DNA of 64,000 bases, from the NCBI GenBank assembly GCA_902727895.1, contig CACVAP010000011.1, positions 1 through 64,000 on the forward strand, in the 5' to 3' direction. This document shows, one piece after another, positions 25,604 through 34,065 of the stretch (its first letter is position 1; every line of letters begins with the position of its first letter). The DNA comes from an uncultured Sulfurovum sp. (GTDB taxonomy: Bacteria > Campylobacterota > Campylobacteria > Campylobacterales > Sulfurovaceae). Below the pieces are notes generated by a model. It was given only the letters and a program-made list of their open reading frames with translations. It searched no databases and was not told where the DNA came from. The translations under genes and the position numbers were made by a program.

Positions 25604-26547
25604 TGCAAAAAATAAATGAACTTGCTTCAAAAAGAGAACCATTTCTATTTGTTCTCTCTTATGATTTAAAAGAGCAGTTCATTCAACCACTCAATAAACT
25701 TGATTCCGATATTTTATTTAAAATTGGGAATCAACGGAATTATCCTAAAACTCCTCTCACAAAAAATTACTTTTTAAAAAAATCTCCTCTTTCCTTTGAA
25801 TCCTATAAAAAGTCTTTAGAAAAAGTCTTAGAAGAAATACGTTCAGGAAACACCTACTTACTCAACCTCACTTTTAAAACTCCTATAGAAACTGACCTTA
25901 ATCTAAAAGAAATATTTACCTTTGCTAAAGCAAAATACAAACTCTACTTTAAAGATGAATTCATCTGCTTCTCTCCTGAAAAGTTTATAGAAATTATTGA
26001 TAATGAAATTTCTACTTATCCAATGAAAGGTACCATTGAAGCTTCTATCCCCAATGCGAAAGAGAAAATACTAGCCAATGAAAAAGAAATGGCTGAGCAT
26101 GTAATGATAGTTGACCTAATGCGAAATGACCTTAGTATGGTAGGAGTAAATGTTCAGGTTGAGAAATTTCGTTATGTTGAAAAAATAAAAGCAGGAGAAA
26201 AAGAACTACTGCAAGTAAGTTCTAAAATAACAGCCACTCTTCCTACAGATTGGAATAAAACCCTAGGAGACTTACTTCAAACACTTTTACCAGCAGGTTC
26301 AATTACAGGAACACCTAAAGTAAGTACTGTAAATATTATTAATAAAATTGAAAATTATGAACGTGGTTTTTATACGGGTGTTTTTGGAATATTTGATGGT
26401 GAAAATTTATACGCTGCTGTAATGATACGATTTATTGAGAAAGAAAATGAAAATTTATATTATAAAAGTGGAGGAGGCATCACCATAGATAGTGATGCCA
26501 AAAGTGAATATGAAGAGTTAATAGATAAAATCTATCTTCCTCTTTAA
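25603..26547 (+). CDS. pabB: aminodeoxychorismate synthase component I
   Basis: A 314-residue chorismate-binding enzyme that aminates chorismate to 4-amino-4-deoxychorismate for folate. Visible motifs are GNTYLLNLTF, the KGTIE segment, DLMRNDL and SITGTPK. It is shorter than E. coli PabB (453) because the N-terminal tryptophan-pocket region is reduced, which is usual for Campylobacterota PabB. It overlaps pyrB by one base and converges with the SPOR lipoprotein gene nine bases away. The glutaminase PabA and lyase PabC are not adjacent. Confidence 0.9.
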   Translation: MQKINELASKREPFLFVLSYDLKEQFIQPLNKLDSDILFKIGNQRNYPKTPLTKNYFLKKSPLSFESYKKSLEKVLEEIRSGNTYLLNLTFKTPIETDLNLKEIFTFAKAKYKLYFKDEFICFSPEKFIEIIDNEISTYPMKGTIEASIPNAKEKILANEKEMAEHVMIVDLMRNDLSMVGVNVQVEKFRYVEKIKAGEKELLQVSSKITATLPTDWNKTLGDLLQTLLPAGSITGTPKVSTVNIINKIENYERGFYTGVFGIFDGENLYAAVMIRFIEKENENLYYKSGGGITIDSDAKSEYEELIDKIYLPL

Positions 26548-26556
26548 AGCTATTTA

Positions 26557-27492
26557 CTAATAATTAACAACAAATCCATTAACTCTGCCAGCATGTGATT
26601 TCGCTGCTGACCTACTTGAGAATCCTGTTAAAATCACTTTATAGTATTGACCAATTCTTTTTACAATAGCTGGGTATTGAGCACCTTGACTGTTCGCCAC
26701 TGATTGCGCTTTTCCTTGAGAACCAAATGCACCAACTTGTACACCTATACCTGAGATTGAATTAGCAGATGAAGTATTATTCCCATAAGGATTATTTACA
26801 TTATAAACATTACTGCTTGTGTCATAGTTTGGCTGTACAGTTGGTGTATATCCACCCATTGAACCACCTTGAACAATAAATGCTCCAGGGAAACGACTCT
26901 CTTTTAATCTATTTGCTTCTGCAACAGATGGAATTCCTGCAACAATAACTTTATTTACATTACCACGTTGAACATATGCTGATAATCCAGGGGCTAAGGA
27001 AAGTCTATTTTTATAGTCTTCAGCCGTAGAATAATCTTTTAATGCAGCAATTTGTAAATGAATACCTCCAGCTTGGCTAGTAGTTGTAGGATAATTTGAA
27101 ACTGGATAATTACTAACGGTTGACTGAGTACCAGCTGCATAAGGATCAGGATATGCATTAGTTACAGTTGTTCCACTCGTTGCATAAGGATCAGGATATG
27201 AATTGCTTACAGTTGTTCCTGTAGTTGCATAAGGATCAGGATAAGTAGTTGACCCTACCCCTGAAGTCGTAATAACAGTAGAATCCATTGGTGCAGTTTC
27301 ATAAATTGTTCCAGACGATACGCCTGCTCCTTCGTAAACAATTGGTTGTGCTGTTTCATAAATAGCAGGTTGTGCTGTAGTAGTATTATTGGTATAAACA
27401 GGCTGTGTTTCCTGAGTCGTGATAGGCTTTACACATCCTGTTGCTAAAAATGCAACAGCTGATGTTGCCATGAAAATATTAATAGATTTCAT
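26557..27492 (-). CDS. lipoprotein with two SPOR domains and YPDPYA repeats
   Basis: A 311-residue outer-membrane lipoprotein: signal with lipobox LATG-C20. Residues about 30-140 are low-complexity Thr/Tyr/Pro with three tandem copies of a unit containing YPDPYA (around 84, 99 and 114). Two SPOR-like domains follow, about 143-210 (HLQIAALKDYSTAEDY) and 247-311 (GVQVGAFGSQGKAQSV). SPOR domains bind denuded septal peptidoglycan, and the protein resembles the RlpA/DamX class of septal proteins but lacks the RlpA catalytic domain as far as I can see. Likely a septal peptidoglycan-binding factor. Confidence 0.8.
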   Translation of the reverse strand: MKSINIFMATSAVAFLATGCVKPITTQETQPVYTNNTTTAQPAIYETAQPIVYEGAGVSSGTIYETAPMDSTVITTSGVGSTTYPDPYATTGTTVSNSYPDPYATSGTTVTNAYPDPYAAGTQSTVSNYPVSNYPTTTSQAGGIHLQIAALKDYSTAEDYKNRLSLAPGLSAYVQRGNVNKVIVAGIPSVAEANRLKESRFPGAFIVQGGSMGGYTPTVQPNYDTSSNVYNVNNPYGNNTSSANSISGIGVQVGAFGSQGKAQSVANSQGAQYPAIVKRIGQYYKVILTGFSSRSAAKSHAGRVNGFVVNY

Positions 27493-27554
27493 AATTTCCC
27501 TTTAGTTAATTTTACTTATTATATCAATCTCTTGATATTATAAATATTAAAATG

Positions 27555-28355
27555 TTAATTTTTATGTGCATTGTTCAATTTTATGAGTGTTCTATCTTTA
27601 CGACTTGATCTAGAAAATTGTAATAAGTCACAGGTACTCTTTACATAGTCTGGCAAGTTTTTAAAACTAAGTTCAAGCAATTTTGAAGTAACTAAAGCAT
27701 CTGAAAAAGCACGATGCTGAGTATGTTCTCCTAGCTCTAAGGTTTCACTTAAATAAGCTAAACCATAACGTTCACTTTCTATGGTTCTACGTGCTAATTC
27801 AATAGAACAAAGTTTAGGGTTACCAATACTTCCTAAGCCACAACGATCAAAGGAGTAGTTTAAAAAACCATGGTCAAAATTAGCATTATGAGCTACAAAA
27901 ATAGCATCATCCATAAATTCTCTAAGCTTAGTTAAAACTTCAACTTGACTGGGTGCAGTGAGTAAATCTTCAGGATGAATTCCTGTGATTTTTGAAATAT
28001 ATTCAGGTAAAAAAGTACAAGTAACAAAACTTTCAAAACGATCTATAATTACACCATTTTTCAACATAACAGCGCCAACTTCTATAACTTGTGCTGTCTC
28101 TGGCTTAGAACCATTGGTTTCAATGTCGATAACACAGAACTTCTGTTCAGCATATGGTGTAAAATGACTTGTTAGACAAAATTTATCACCTTCTTGTGTA
28201 ATAGGGTAGCCAGCAGCCTGAAGGAGTATGAACAAAGTATCTGCATCCTCAAAAAGGGTAGTATACTTTGTAACAATACGTTCATACGCAGGGATAGAAA
28301 GATATCCATCATTTCTATTAAAGGCTAAGGTTAACTCTTCATATACTTTTTGCAT
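27555..28355 (-). CDS. DnaQ-like 3'-5' exonuclease
   Basis: A 266-residue DEDD-superfamily exonuclease. The ExoI motif is VIDIETNGSK (D-x-E), ExoII HNANFDHGFL and ExoIII around HRAFSDALVT (H/D), all in family order. A 70-residue N-terminal region before the nuclease is unassigned and possibly winged-helix. It resembles the DNA polymerase III epsilon-type exonucleases of Campylobacterota. The 5' end overlaps trpF by 17 bases, so it is translated from the rpe-trpF transcript. Whether it proofreads polymerase III or acts alone is not determined. Confidence 0.85.
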   Translation of the reverse strand: MQKVYEELTLAFNRNDGYLSIPAYERIVTKYTTLFEDADTLFILLQAAGYPITQEGDKFCLTSHFTPYAEQKFCVIDIETNGSKPETAQVIEVGAVMLKNGVIIDRFESFVTCTFLPEYISKITGIHPEDLLTAPSQVEVLTKLREFMDDAIFVAHNANFDHGFLNYSFDRCGLGSIGNPKLCSIELARRTIESERYGLAYLSETLELGEHTQHRAFSDALVTSKLLELSFKNLPDYVKSTCDLLQFSRSSRKDRTLIKLNNAHKN

Positions 28356-28929
28356 TTTGAATAAACTTGGTTACCTTTCCATAATCTTTTCTACCTTTTA
28401 TTCGTTCAACACCAGAACTTACGTCTACACCATAAAAGTTATATTTTTTTAATTCGTTTAAATTATCTGCTGTTAATCCACCAGCTAAAATAATTTTTGA
28501 ACAGTCGATCCCATCAAACCATTCCAGATTTAATCTTTTTCCTGAACCACCATACTCTTCACAATAAACATCTACCAAACGGTATCTATCTTTATATTGT
28601 AAAATATCTTTGGGTTCTTTTGCACGAATAACAGGCATTGCTTTTGCACCAATCATATTCAAGATTTCATCATCTACCTCAAAGTGAATTTGACTCAATG
28701 TTAGATTACAATAGTTTGAAATTGTATCAATAGTATCAATTCCTTCATTCACAAAAAGCCCAACTCTTCCGATAAATGGTGGCATTTTGTCAATAATTCT
28801 CTTAGCCTCTGCTGGTTTAATATAGCGTGGTGACTCTCTATAAAAAACAAATCCTAATGCATCTGCTCCAGCCTCAATTGCCTGGATAGCATCCTGCATA
28901 TTCGTAATACCACATATTTTGACTCGCAT
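28339..28929 (-). CDS. trpF: phosphoribosylanthranilate isomerase
   Basis: TIM-barrel enzyme of tryptophan synthesis (Amadori rearrangement of phosphoribosylanthranilate). A 196-residue product with KICGIT at the start, GFVFYRESPRYI and the phosphate-binding ILAGGL and GVDVSSGVE. The ATG at 28927-28929 is favoured, with GGGAG seven bases upstream; the in-frame TTG five codons earlier includes the Shine-Dalgarno. Sits in an rpe-trpF-exonuclease operon, away from the other trp genes. Confidence 0.94.
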   Translation of the reverse strand: MRVKICGITNMQDAIQAIEAGADALGFVFYRESPRYIKPAEAKRIIDKMPPFIGRVGLFVNEGIDTIDTISNYCNLTLSQIHFEVDDEILNMIGAKAMPVIRAKEPKDILQYKDRYRLVDVYCEEYGGSGKRLNLEWFDGIDCSKIILAGGLTADNLNELKKYNFYGVDVSSGVERIKGRKDYGKVTKFIQNAKSI

Positions 28930-28955
28930 CCAATACTCCCTCAAGTAATGAAAAA

Positions 28956-29600
28956 TTATACCTTTAAAGACTCAATAGCGTGCTTATAACCCTCTTTATT
29001 TCCAAAAACATAAGAGCCAGCGACAACTACATTCACACCAGCTTCCTTTAGTGCTTCAATATTTTGGTCACTAACTCCACCATCTACTTCAATAAGACAG
29101 GCAGGATTATGTTTCTCAATAAGTGCCTTCAAGCGTGTTGCTCTCTCCAACACAGAAGGAATAAACTTCTGACCACCAAAACCAGGATTAACTGACATTA
29201 AAAGAACCATATCAATATCTGCTAACAAAAATTCTACTGCTTCAGGTGGAGTATGAGGATTCAAAGTAATCGCAGGACGAATACCTAAAGAACGAATCTT
29301 TTGAACAAGTCTATGAGGATGTTTTTCTTCCTCTATATGAAAAGAAATAAAGCCAGGTTTTAAAGGAGCGAATAAATCTACAAAAAAGTTATTATTTTCT
29401 ACCATTAGATGTATGTCTAATGGTTTTGTAGCAGCTTTTGCAACGGCAGAGACGACTACAGGCCCTATTGTCAAGTTTGGTACAAAGTGACCATCCATCA
29501 CATCTACATGAACAAGATCACACCCTGCCTCACAAATTGCTTCTACATCACGCGCTAAATTCCCAAAATCAGCAGAAAGTATACTTGGAGCTATTAACAT
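28956..29600 (-). CDS. rpe: ribulose-phosphate 3-epimerase
   Basis: 214 residues; interconverts ribulose-5-phosphate and xylulose-5-phosphate. The family segments APSILSADF, DVMDGHFVPNLTIGP, DIHLMVEN, MSVNPGFGGQKF, EVDGG and VAGSYVF are all present and the length is standard. First gene of the rpe-trpF-exonuclease unit, with a TATAAT box just upstream. Confidence 0.95.
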   Translation of the reverse strand: MLIAPSILSADFGNLARDVEAICEAGCDLVHVDVMDGHFVPNLTIGPVVVSAVAKAATKPLDIHLMVENNNFFVDLFAPLKPGFISFHIEEEKHPHRLVQKIRSLGIRPAITLNPHTPPEAVEFLLADIDMVLLMSVNPGFGGQKFIPSVLERATRLKALIEKHNPACLIEVDGGVSDQNIEALKEAGVNVVVAGSYVFGNKEGYKHAIESLKV

Positions 29601-29627
29601 TTTTTATCCTAATTGTATTTTTTTGCA

Positions 29628-29633
29628 ATTATA
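29628..29633 (-). promoter_or_regulatory. -10 box for the rpe-trpF unit
   Basis: Minus-strand TATAAT in the context GTTATAATTGC, 28 bases before the rpe start. Confidence 0.45.
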
Positions 29634-29779
29634 ACAGAAGAATTACTCTTCTCTTATTTGTCTTTAAAAAAATTCTTTTATTCGTATTAATAGGCATAAA
29701 TATCTCAAAACTATCTCTTTTCAACGCCTTTTCTGTTTATTTTGATTATACTTTTTATTAAAAAATTAAAAGGTAACCA

Positions 29780-30709
29780 ATGAAGACAATAACAATCTTA
29801 TTTTCAGCACTACTACTGTTCTCAGCATGTAGTGATAGTGAAAAACAAAAAGTAATTGACGCAATACAAGATATTAACATTAAAAATGATGTAGAGGCAG
29901 ATACCGTGACAAGTTTAGATGATACACTTTCCGAGACTTCAGGTCTAGCGTATATTGACGGAACTCTTTGGAGTCATAACGACAGTGGTAGTAAAGCTGA
30001 ACTTAATGTTATAGATCAAGAAAACGGGAGTATCTTAAAAACAGTAACCGTTTCTAATGCTACCAATATAGATTGGGAAGATTTAGCTTTTAATGACACG
30101 CACTTGTTTATTGGTGACTTTGGAAATAATGAAGGTATGCGCCAAGATTTAGCAATTTACAAAATAAAATTAACTGATTTAAAGACAAAAACAACTGTAG
30201 AAGCTGAAAAGCTTGCATTTTCATATGCAGATCAAAATGACTTTACAAAAAATGCCGATACAAACTATGACTGTGAAGCATTTATAGCTTATGAAAATCA
30301 ACTGTACCTTTTTACAAAAAATCATGGCAATGAGGAAACTAATGTATATAAACTCAGTGTCAATAGTGGTACAGAAGTTTCAGAAAAAGTAACCACGTAT
30401 AATACTAATGCATTAGTAACTGGTGCGAGTATAGACCTAAGCAATAATGTATTGGCTTTAATTGGATACAGTGCCAGTGGAGACAATAAAGGTACACCTA
30501 AAACATGGATTTTTTCAGAATTTACAGATGCAGATTTCTTTGAAGGAACACAAGATAAACTTACTTGGGGAACACCTGCAAAAGCACAAATTGAAGGTGT
30601 AACACATTTAGACACAGGAAAACTCTATATTGCCTCTGAAAAGTTAGACTACTCAAACAGTTTAGGTTCATTTACAATCAAGCAAGAACTATATAGATTA
30701 GACTATTAA
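29780..30709 (+). CDS. lipoprotein with a likely beta-propeller fold
   Basis: 309 residues beginning with a lipoprotein signal (SALLLFSAC). The mature part has repeated strand-like blocks such as GTLWSHNDSG, DWEDLAF, LFIGDFGNN and EGVTHLDTGKLYIASE, suggestive of a propeller or esterase-like fold of the kind found in secreted hypothetical proteins of Campylobacterota and Bacteroidota. No catalytic motif is evident. It stands alone between divergent rpe and the rpmB promoter region. Function unknown. Confidence 0.75.
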   Translation: MKTITILFSALLLFSACSDSEKQKVIDAIQDINIKNDVEADTVTSLDDTLSETSGLAYIDGTLWSHNDSGSKAELNVIDQENGSILKTVTVSNATNIDWEDLAFNDTHLFIGDFGNNEGMRQDLAIYKIKLTDLKTKTTVEAEKLAFSYADQNDFTKNADTNYDCEAFIAYENQLYLFTKNHGNEETNVYKLSVNSGTEVSEKVTTYNTNALVTGASIDLSNNVLALIGYSASGDNKGTPKTWIFSEFTDADFFEGTQDKLTWGTPAKAQIEGVTHLDTGKLYIASEKLDYSNSLGSFTIKQELYRLDY

Positions 30710-30776
30710 ACCATAATCTAACGCAAACAGATGTATTCTACCTAAAGACTACACCACAATTTAAGTAATTATTCCC

Positions 30777-30782
30777 TATAAT
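30777..30782 (+). promoter_or_regulatory. -10 box upstream of rpmB
   Basis: TATAAT in the context CCCTATAATTGCG, about 65 bases before the rpmB ATG, giving a 5' leader that contains the 15-base tandem repeat at 30791. Confidence 0.45.
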
Positions 30783-30790
30783 TGCGAAAC

Positions 30791-30820
30791 TTTTTATGTG
30801 CCATATTTTTATGTGCCATA
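30791..30820 (+). repeat. 15-base tandem duplication in the rpmB leader
   Basis: TTTTTATGTGCCATA occurs twice, exactly back to back. It lies between the predicted transcription start and the rpmB Shine-Dalgarno. Probably a slippage-type duplication. Confidence 0.85.
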
Positions 30821-30847
30821 AACACTATTTATTACAAAGGTATTATC

Positions 30848-31066
30848 ATGGCAAGAAGATGTGATGTAACAGGAAAAGGTCCATTAACAGGAAATAATGT
30901 ATCTCATGCAAACAACAAGACTAAGAGAAGACAACTTCCTAACTTAAGATCTGTAAAGATTACTTTAGAAGATGGAACAACTAAGAAAATTAAAGTTGCT
31001 GCGTCTACACTTAGAACAATGAAAAAGAAAGCTGCTGAAGCTACGGCTGAAACAGCAGAAGCATAA
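30848..31066 (+). CDS. rpmB: 50S ribosomal protein L28
   Basis: 72-residue ribosomal protein with [25 protein letters not shown] and the C-terminal [11 protein letters not shown] signature. The start is set by AAAGG upstream of ATG at 30848. It lacks the zinc-binding cysteine pairs of C+ forms. It carries an extra alanine/glutamate tail ([13 protein letters not shown]) beyond the normal 62-residue Campylobacterota length. Confidence 0.96.
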   Translation: MARRCDVTGKGPLTGNNVSHANNKTKRRQLPNLRSVKITLEDGTTKKIKVAASTLRTMKKKAAEATAETAEA

Positions 31067-31097
31067 GCTAACAGTCTGTTAAAAGACTCTCACTATT

Positions 31098-32231
31098 TTG
31101 GCAAATCAAAATAGAATAAAAAAATTTCTCAATTGGCGAGAAGTATCCAAACCACATATAACTCTAAATGATGAGTTATATGTACTACTAGCACCCTTTA
31201 GACTCCCACTTATTTTAACTGTTCTAACCATGATGTTTGGAACCTTTGGTTACATACTTATTGATAATATGTCTTTACTTGATGCCTTATATCAAACAGG
31301 AATCACATTTACAACTGTTGGATTTGGAGAAATAGCTCCTATTTCTGACTTAGGTCGTATTTTTACCATTTCACTTATTATTTTTGGTTTTTTAGTCTTT
31401 TCTGTTGCTATTGGTATTATTGTTGATGTACTCAATAAAGGTGATTTATTTAAAGTATTAAAGGAGAGAAGAATGCTCTACGAAATTGCACGACTGAAAC
31501 AACATTTTGTAATTTGTTATCATAATGAATTTACCATTCAAGTCACAAAACACTTACGTGAAAGTCATATTCCTTTTGTGGTGATAGATCCTAGTGAAAA
31601 CTTAAAAGAGTTGGCTGAAAAGCACTCTTATCCTTATTTTGTTCAAGCTGAACCTCATACTCAAACAGCTATTTTAAAGTCTCACCTCTCATCAGCCAAA
31701 GGTATTATTACACTTGCAAACAACATTGCTGATAACATTGCAACCATTGCATCTGTACGCCTTTATGAAAAAGAGATTCAACGTAGACGACCATTTCTTA
31801 TTATCTCAAATGCACCAACTGTTTCTGATGAAGAAAAACTTTTAAAACTAGGTGCTGATAAAGTCGTAACCCCTACCAATATCATGGCGCAACGTATTAA
31901 TGCTATGGCAATACGCCCCGATATGGAAAATTTACTGCAAGAGTTTCTCTACAAACAAGACACACCTTTAGACATGGAAGAAGCACGTGTTACTAAAACT
32001 TCGTGGCTAACACTCAAAAGAATTAAAGATGCTTCTTTCTTTAGAGAGATAGCAAATGTTGCGATTATTGGAATACGACATAAAGACGGACAATTCATTC
32101 CAATGCCTAAGGGTGATACAACCATTACAGCAGGTTCAAAACTGTTACTTATAGGGCCGAGTGATGGTATTAAAAAAATTAGAAAAATTATTCGAAAACC
32201 AACTAAACCAGAGGAGATATACCATGTTTAA
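31098..32231 (+). CDS. two-helix potassium channel with RCK domain
   Basis: A 377-residue ion channel. Two transmembrane helices flank the pore loop with selectivity filter TTVGFGE at residues 72-78, followed by a cytoplasmic RCK/TrkA-N Rossmann domain and a TrkA-C domain (KLLLIGPSDG). This is the MthK/Kch plan, one polypeptide supplying one pore subunit. The filter has GFG, seen in many K+ channels. The start is uncertain: TTG at 31098 has only a weak ribosome-binding site. It overlaps argJ by eight bases, so translation may be coupled. Confidence 0.88.
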   Translation: MANQNRIKKFLNWREVSKPHITLNDELYVLLAPFRLPLILTVLTMMFGTFGYILIDNMSLLDALYQTGITFTTVGFGEIAPISDLGRIFTISLIIFGFLVFSVAIGIIVDVLNKGDLFKVLKERRMLYEIARLKQHFVICYHNEFTIQVTKHLRESHIPFVVIDPSENLKELAEKHSYPYFVQAEPHTQTAILKSHLSSAKGIITLANNIADNIATIASVRLYEKEIQRRRPFLIISNAPTVSDEEKLLKLGADKVVTPTNIMAQRINAMAIRPDMENLLQEFLYKQDTPLDMEEARVTKTSWLTLKRIKDASFFREIANVAIIGIRHKDGQFIPMPKGDTTITAGSKLLLIGPSDGIKKIRKIIRKPTKPEEIYHV

Positions 32232-33435
32232 CCTATTCTCATTAAAAGGTGGACTTAACAATGTAGAGGGTTTCTTCTGCGACGGTGTTAACGTAGGAAT
32301 GAAAACCAATCCAGCCAATTCAGGAAGTTCAAATATTGATGGAGATGTTGCCTTTATTCGTTCATCTGTACCTTGTGATATTACTGCACGTTTTACTAGC
32401 AATAAATTTCAAGCTGCACCCATAAAACACTATCAGAACTATGAAAAAAATTTTCAAACTGATTTCATTTTAATGAATGCTAAAAATGCAAATGCCATGA
32501 CAGGTATGCAGGGTATAAAAGATATAGAAGATATTTTTAAAAACCTTGAGAAGCATTATAAAGTAAAAAACCCCATTATGTCTTCGACTGGTGTTATTGG
32601 CTATCGTTTAAACCAAGAAAAAATTACTTCTGCTTTTTCAAAATTTAACTACAATGCCAAAGAATCAGATAAAACAGCCCGTTCTATTATGACAACCGAC
32701 TCTTTCAAAAAAGAATTAGCCTTTAAAATAGAATTAGATGATGGGTCATCATTTAATATCGCAGCCATTTGTAAGGGTGCTGGTATGATAAACCCAGCCA
32801 TGGCAACCATGCTCTGTTTTGTAACAACCGATGCAGACATTCCTAAAGCTGATATGGAAGCGTTATTAAGTGAAGCAACTGAAGGTTCATTTAATAGAAT
32901 ATCTGTTGATGGAGATACTTCAACCAATGATACCATTATGCTTCTAGCTAATAAACTATCAGGTGCCTACAATAAAGAAGCATTTAAAGAAGCCCTCAAT
33001 AAAATTACCTTTGAGTTGGCAATGATGATTTTAAAAGACGGTGAAGGCTCAAACAAACTAGTGGCTTTTGAAGTAAAAGGCGCTAAAACAGAAGCAGAAG
33101 CAAGAACAGCAAGCATCGCCCTGTCTAACTCTTTACTGGTTAAAACAGCACTCTTTGGAGAAGATCCAAATTGGGGACGTATTGCCTCAACTATTGGTGC
33201 TTCAGGGGTAGCCTGTGATGACTCAACACTAACAATTCATTATGACAATTTATTAATTTATTCTAATGAACAAAGAGAACTGGATAAAGAAAGAGAAGAT
33301 AAAGCCTATGTTATTATGAAAAACTCTTCTTTTAAAGTTACTTGTGATCTTGGTCTAGGTGATGGAGCATACACATCTTATGGCTGTGACCTCTCTTATG
33401 AGTACGTTAAAATAAATGCAGAATACCGAACTTAA
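32224..33435 (+). CDS. argJ: bifunctional ornithine acetyltransferase/N-acetylglutamate synthase
   Basis: 403-residue ArgJ, which recycles acetyl groups in arginine synthesis. The self-cleavage site is in KGAGMINPAMATMLCF (cleavage before the second Thr). The start ATG at 32224 has AGAGGAG upstream; the reading frame extends further up but no homologous residues lie there. Overlaps the K+ channel stop by eight bases. Confidence 0.94.
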   Translation: MFNLFSLKGGLNNVEGFFCDGVNVGMKTNPANSGSSNIDGDVAFIRSSVPCDITARFTSNKFQAAPIKHYQNYEKNFQTDFILMNAKNANAMTGMQGIKDIEDIFKNLEKHYKVKNPIMSSTGVIGYRLNQEKITSAFSKFNYNAKESDKTARSIMTTDSFKKELAFKIELDDGSSFNIAAICKGAGMINPAMATMLCFVTTDADIPKADMEALLSEATEGSFNRISVDGDTSTNDTIMLLANKLSGAYNKEAFKEALNKITFELAMMILKDGEGSNKLVAFEVKGAKTEAEARTASIALSNSLLVKTALFGEDPNWGRIASTIGASGVACDDSTLTIHYDNLLIYSNEQRELDKEREDKAYVIMKNSSFKVTCDLGLGDGAYTSYGCDLSYEYVKINAEYRT

Positions 33436-33583
33436 GAAGGAATATAATAAAATTAAATATTATTAAACTTAATTTAAAATTAATTTTAATAAATAATTTA
33501 AAAATAAATATATTTTTAACTTAATCAAACTATTTCTCCACTATAATTTAAATATTAAAAAATAATTAAATATAGGATTTAGT

Positions 33584-34027
33584 TTGACAAGCATCAAAAG
33601 TTTAAATTCCACTGTTAACTTTTTTCAATCAATACTCATTGCACTAATACTTGCACTAACTATTGTACCTATCATATTTTTACTAACCTCTGCCAATGCC
33701 TCTTGGGTAATTATGGCAACTTTATTATGGGCTATTGGTAGCCTCTTTATTTTTCATCCATTTCTTCTTTATGTTTACCCTCACTTAATTACTAAGGCTG
33801 GAGTTTATCTCTTAACCTCTGTACTTATTATTATCTCTGTTTGGTTCAACATAAGTATAATTACATTTTTTCTTCCTGATAATTATCTTTATTATGGTCT
33901 AATTAATGCGACACTGACAAAAGTAGCACTATGGGGTTCCATATATCTTATTTTTATCAATGCACTTATTACAAATTTTATATTAATCTCAAATATAGAC
34001 TTTTATAAGGAAGAGAGTCTCTTTTAG
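33584..34027 (+). CDS. four-helix membrane protein, unknown
   Basis: 147 residues with about four transmembrane helices and few charged residues. Start is TTG at 33584, preceded by AGGA at a suitable distance. No motif recognised. It lies after an A/T-rich gap of about 150 bases in which no gene was seen and before dbpA on the same strand. Function unknown. Confidence 0.6.
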   Translation: MTSIKSLNSTVNFFQSILIALILALTIVPIIFLLTSANASWVIMATLLWAIGSLFIFHPFLLYVYPHLITKAGVYLLTSVLIIISVWFNISIITFFLPDNYLYYGLINATLTKVALWGSIYLIFINALITNFILISNIDFYKEESLF

Positions 34028-34065
34028 CTATACTTGCTTAATATTTTATTTCAAAAGAGCTTACA

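Noticed and set aside
26557-27492. Short repeats in the lipoprotein gene as CRISPR-like
   Set aside because: They are in frame, encode a repeated peptide and lie inside a coding sequence.
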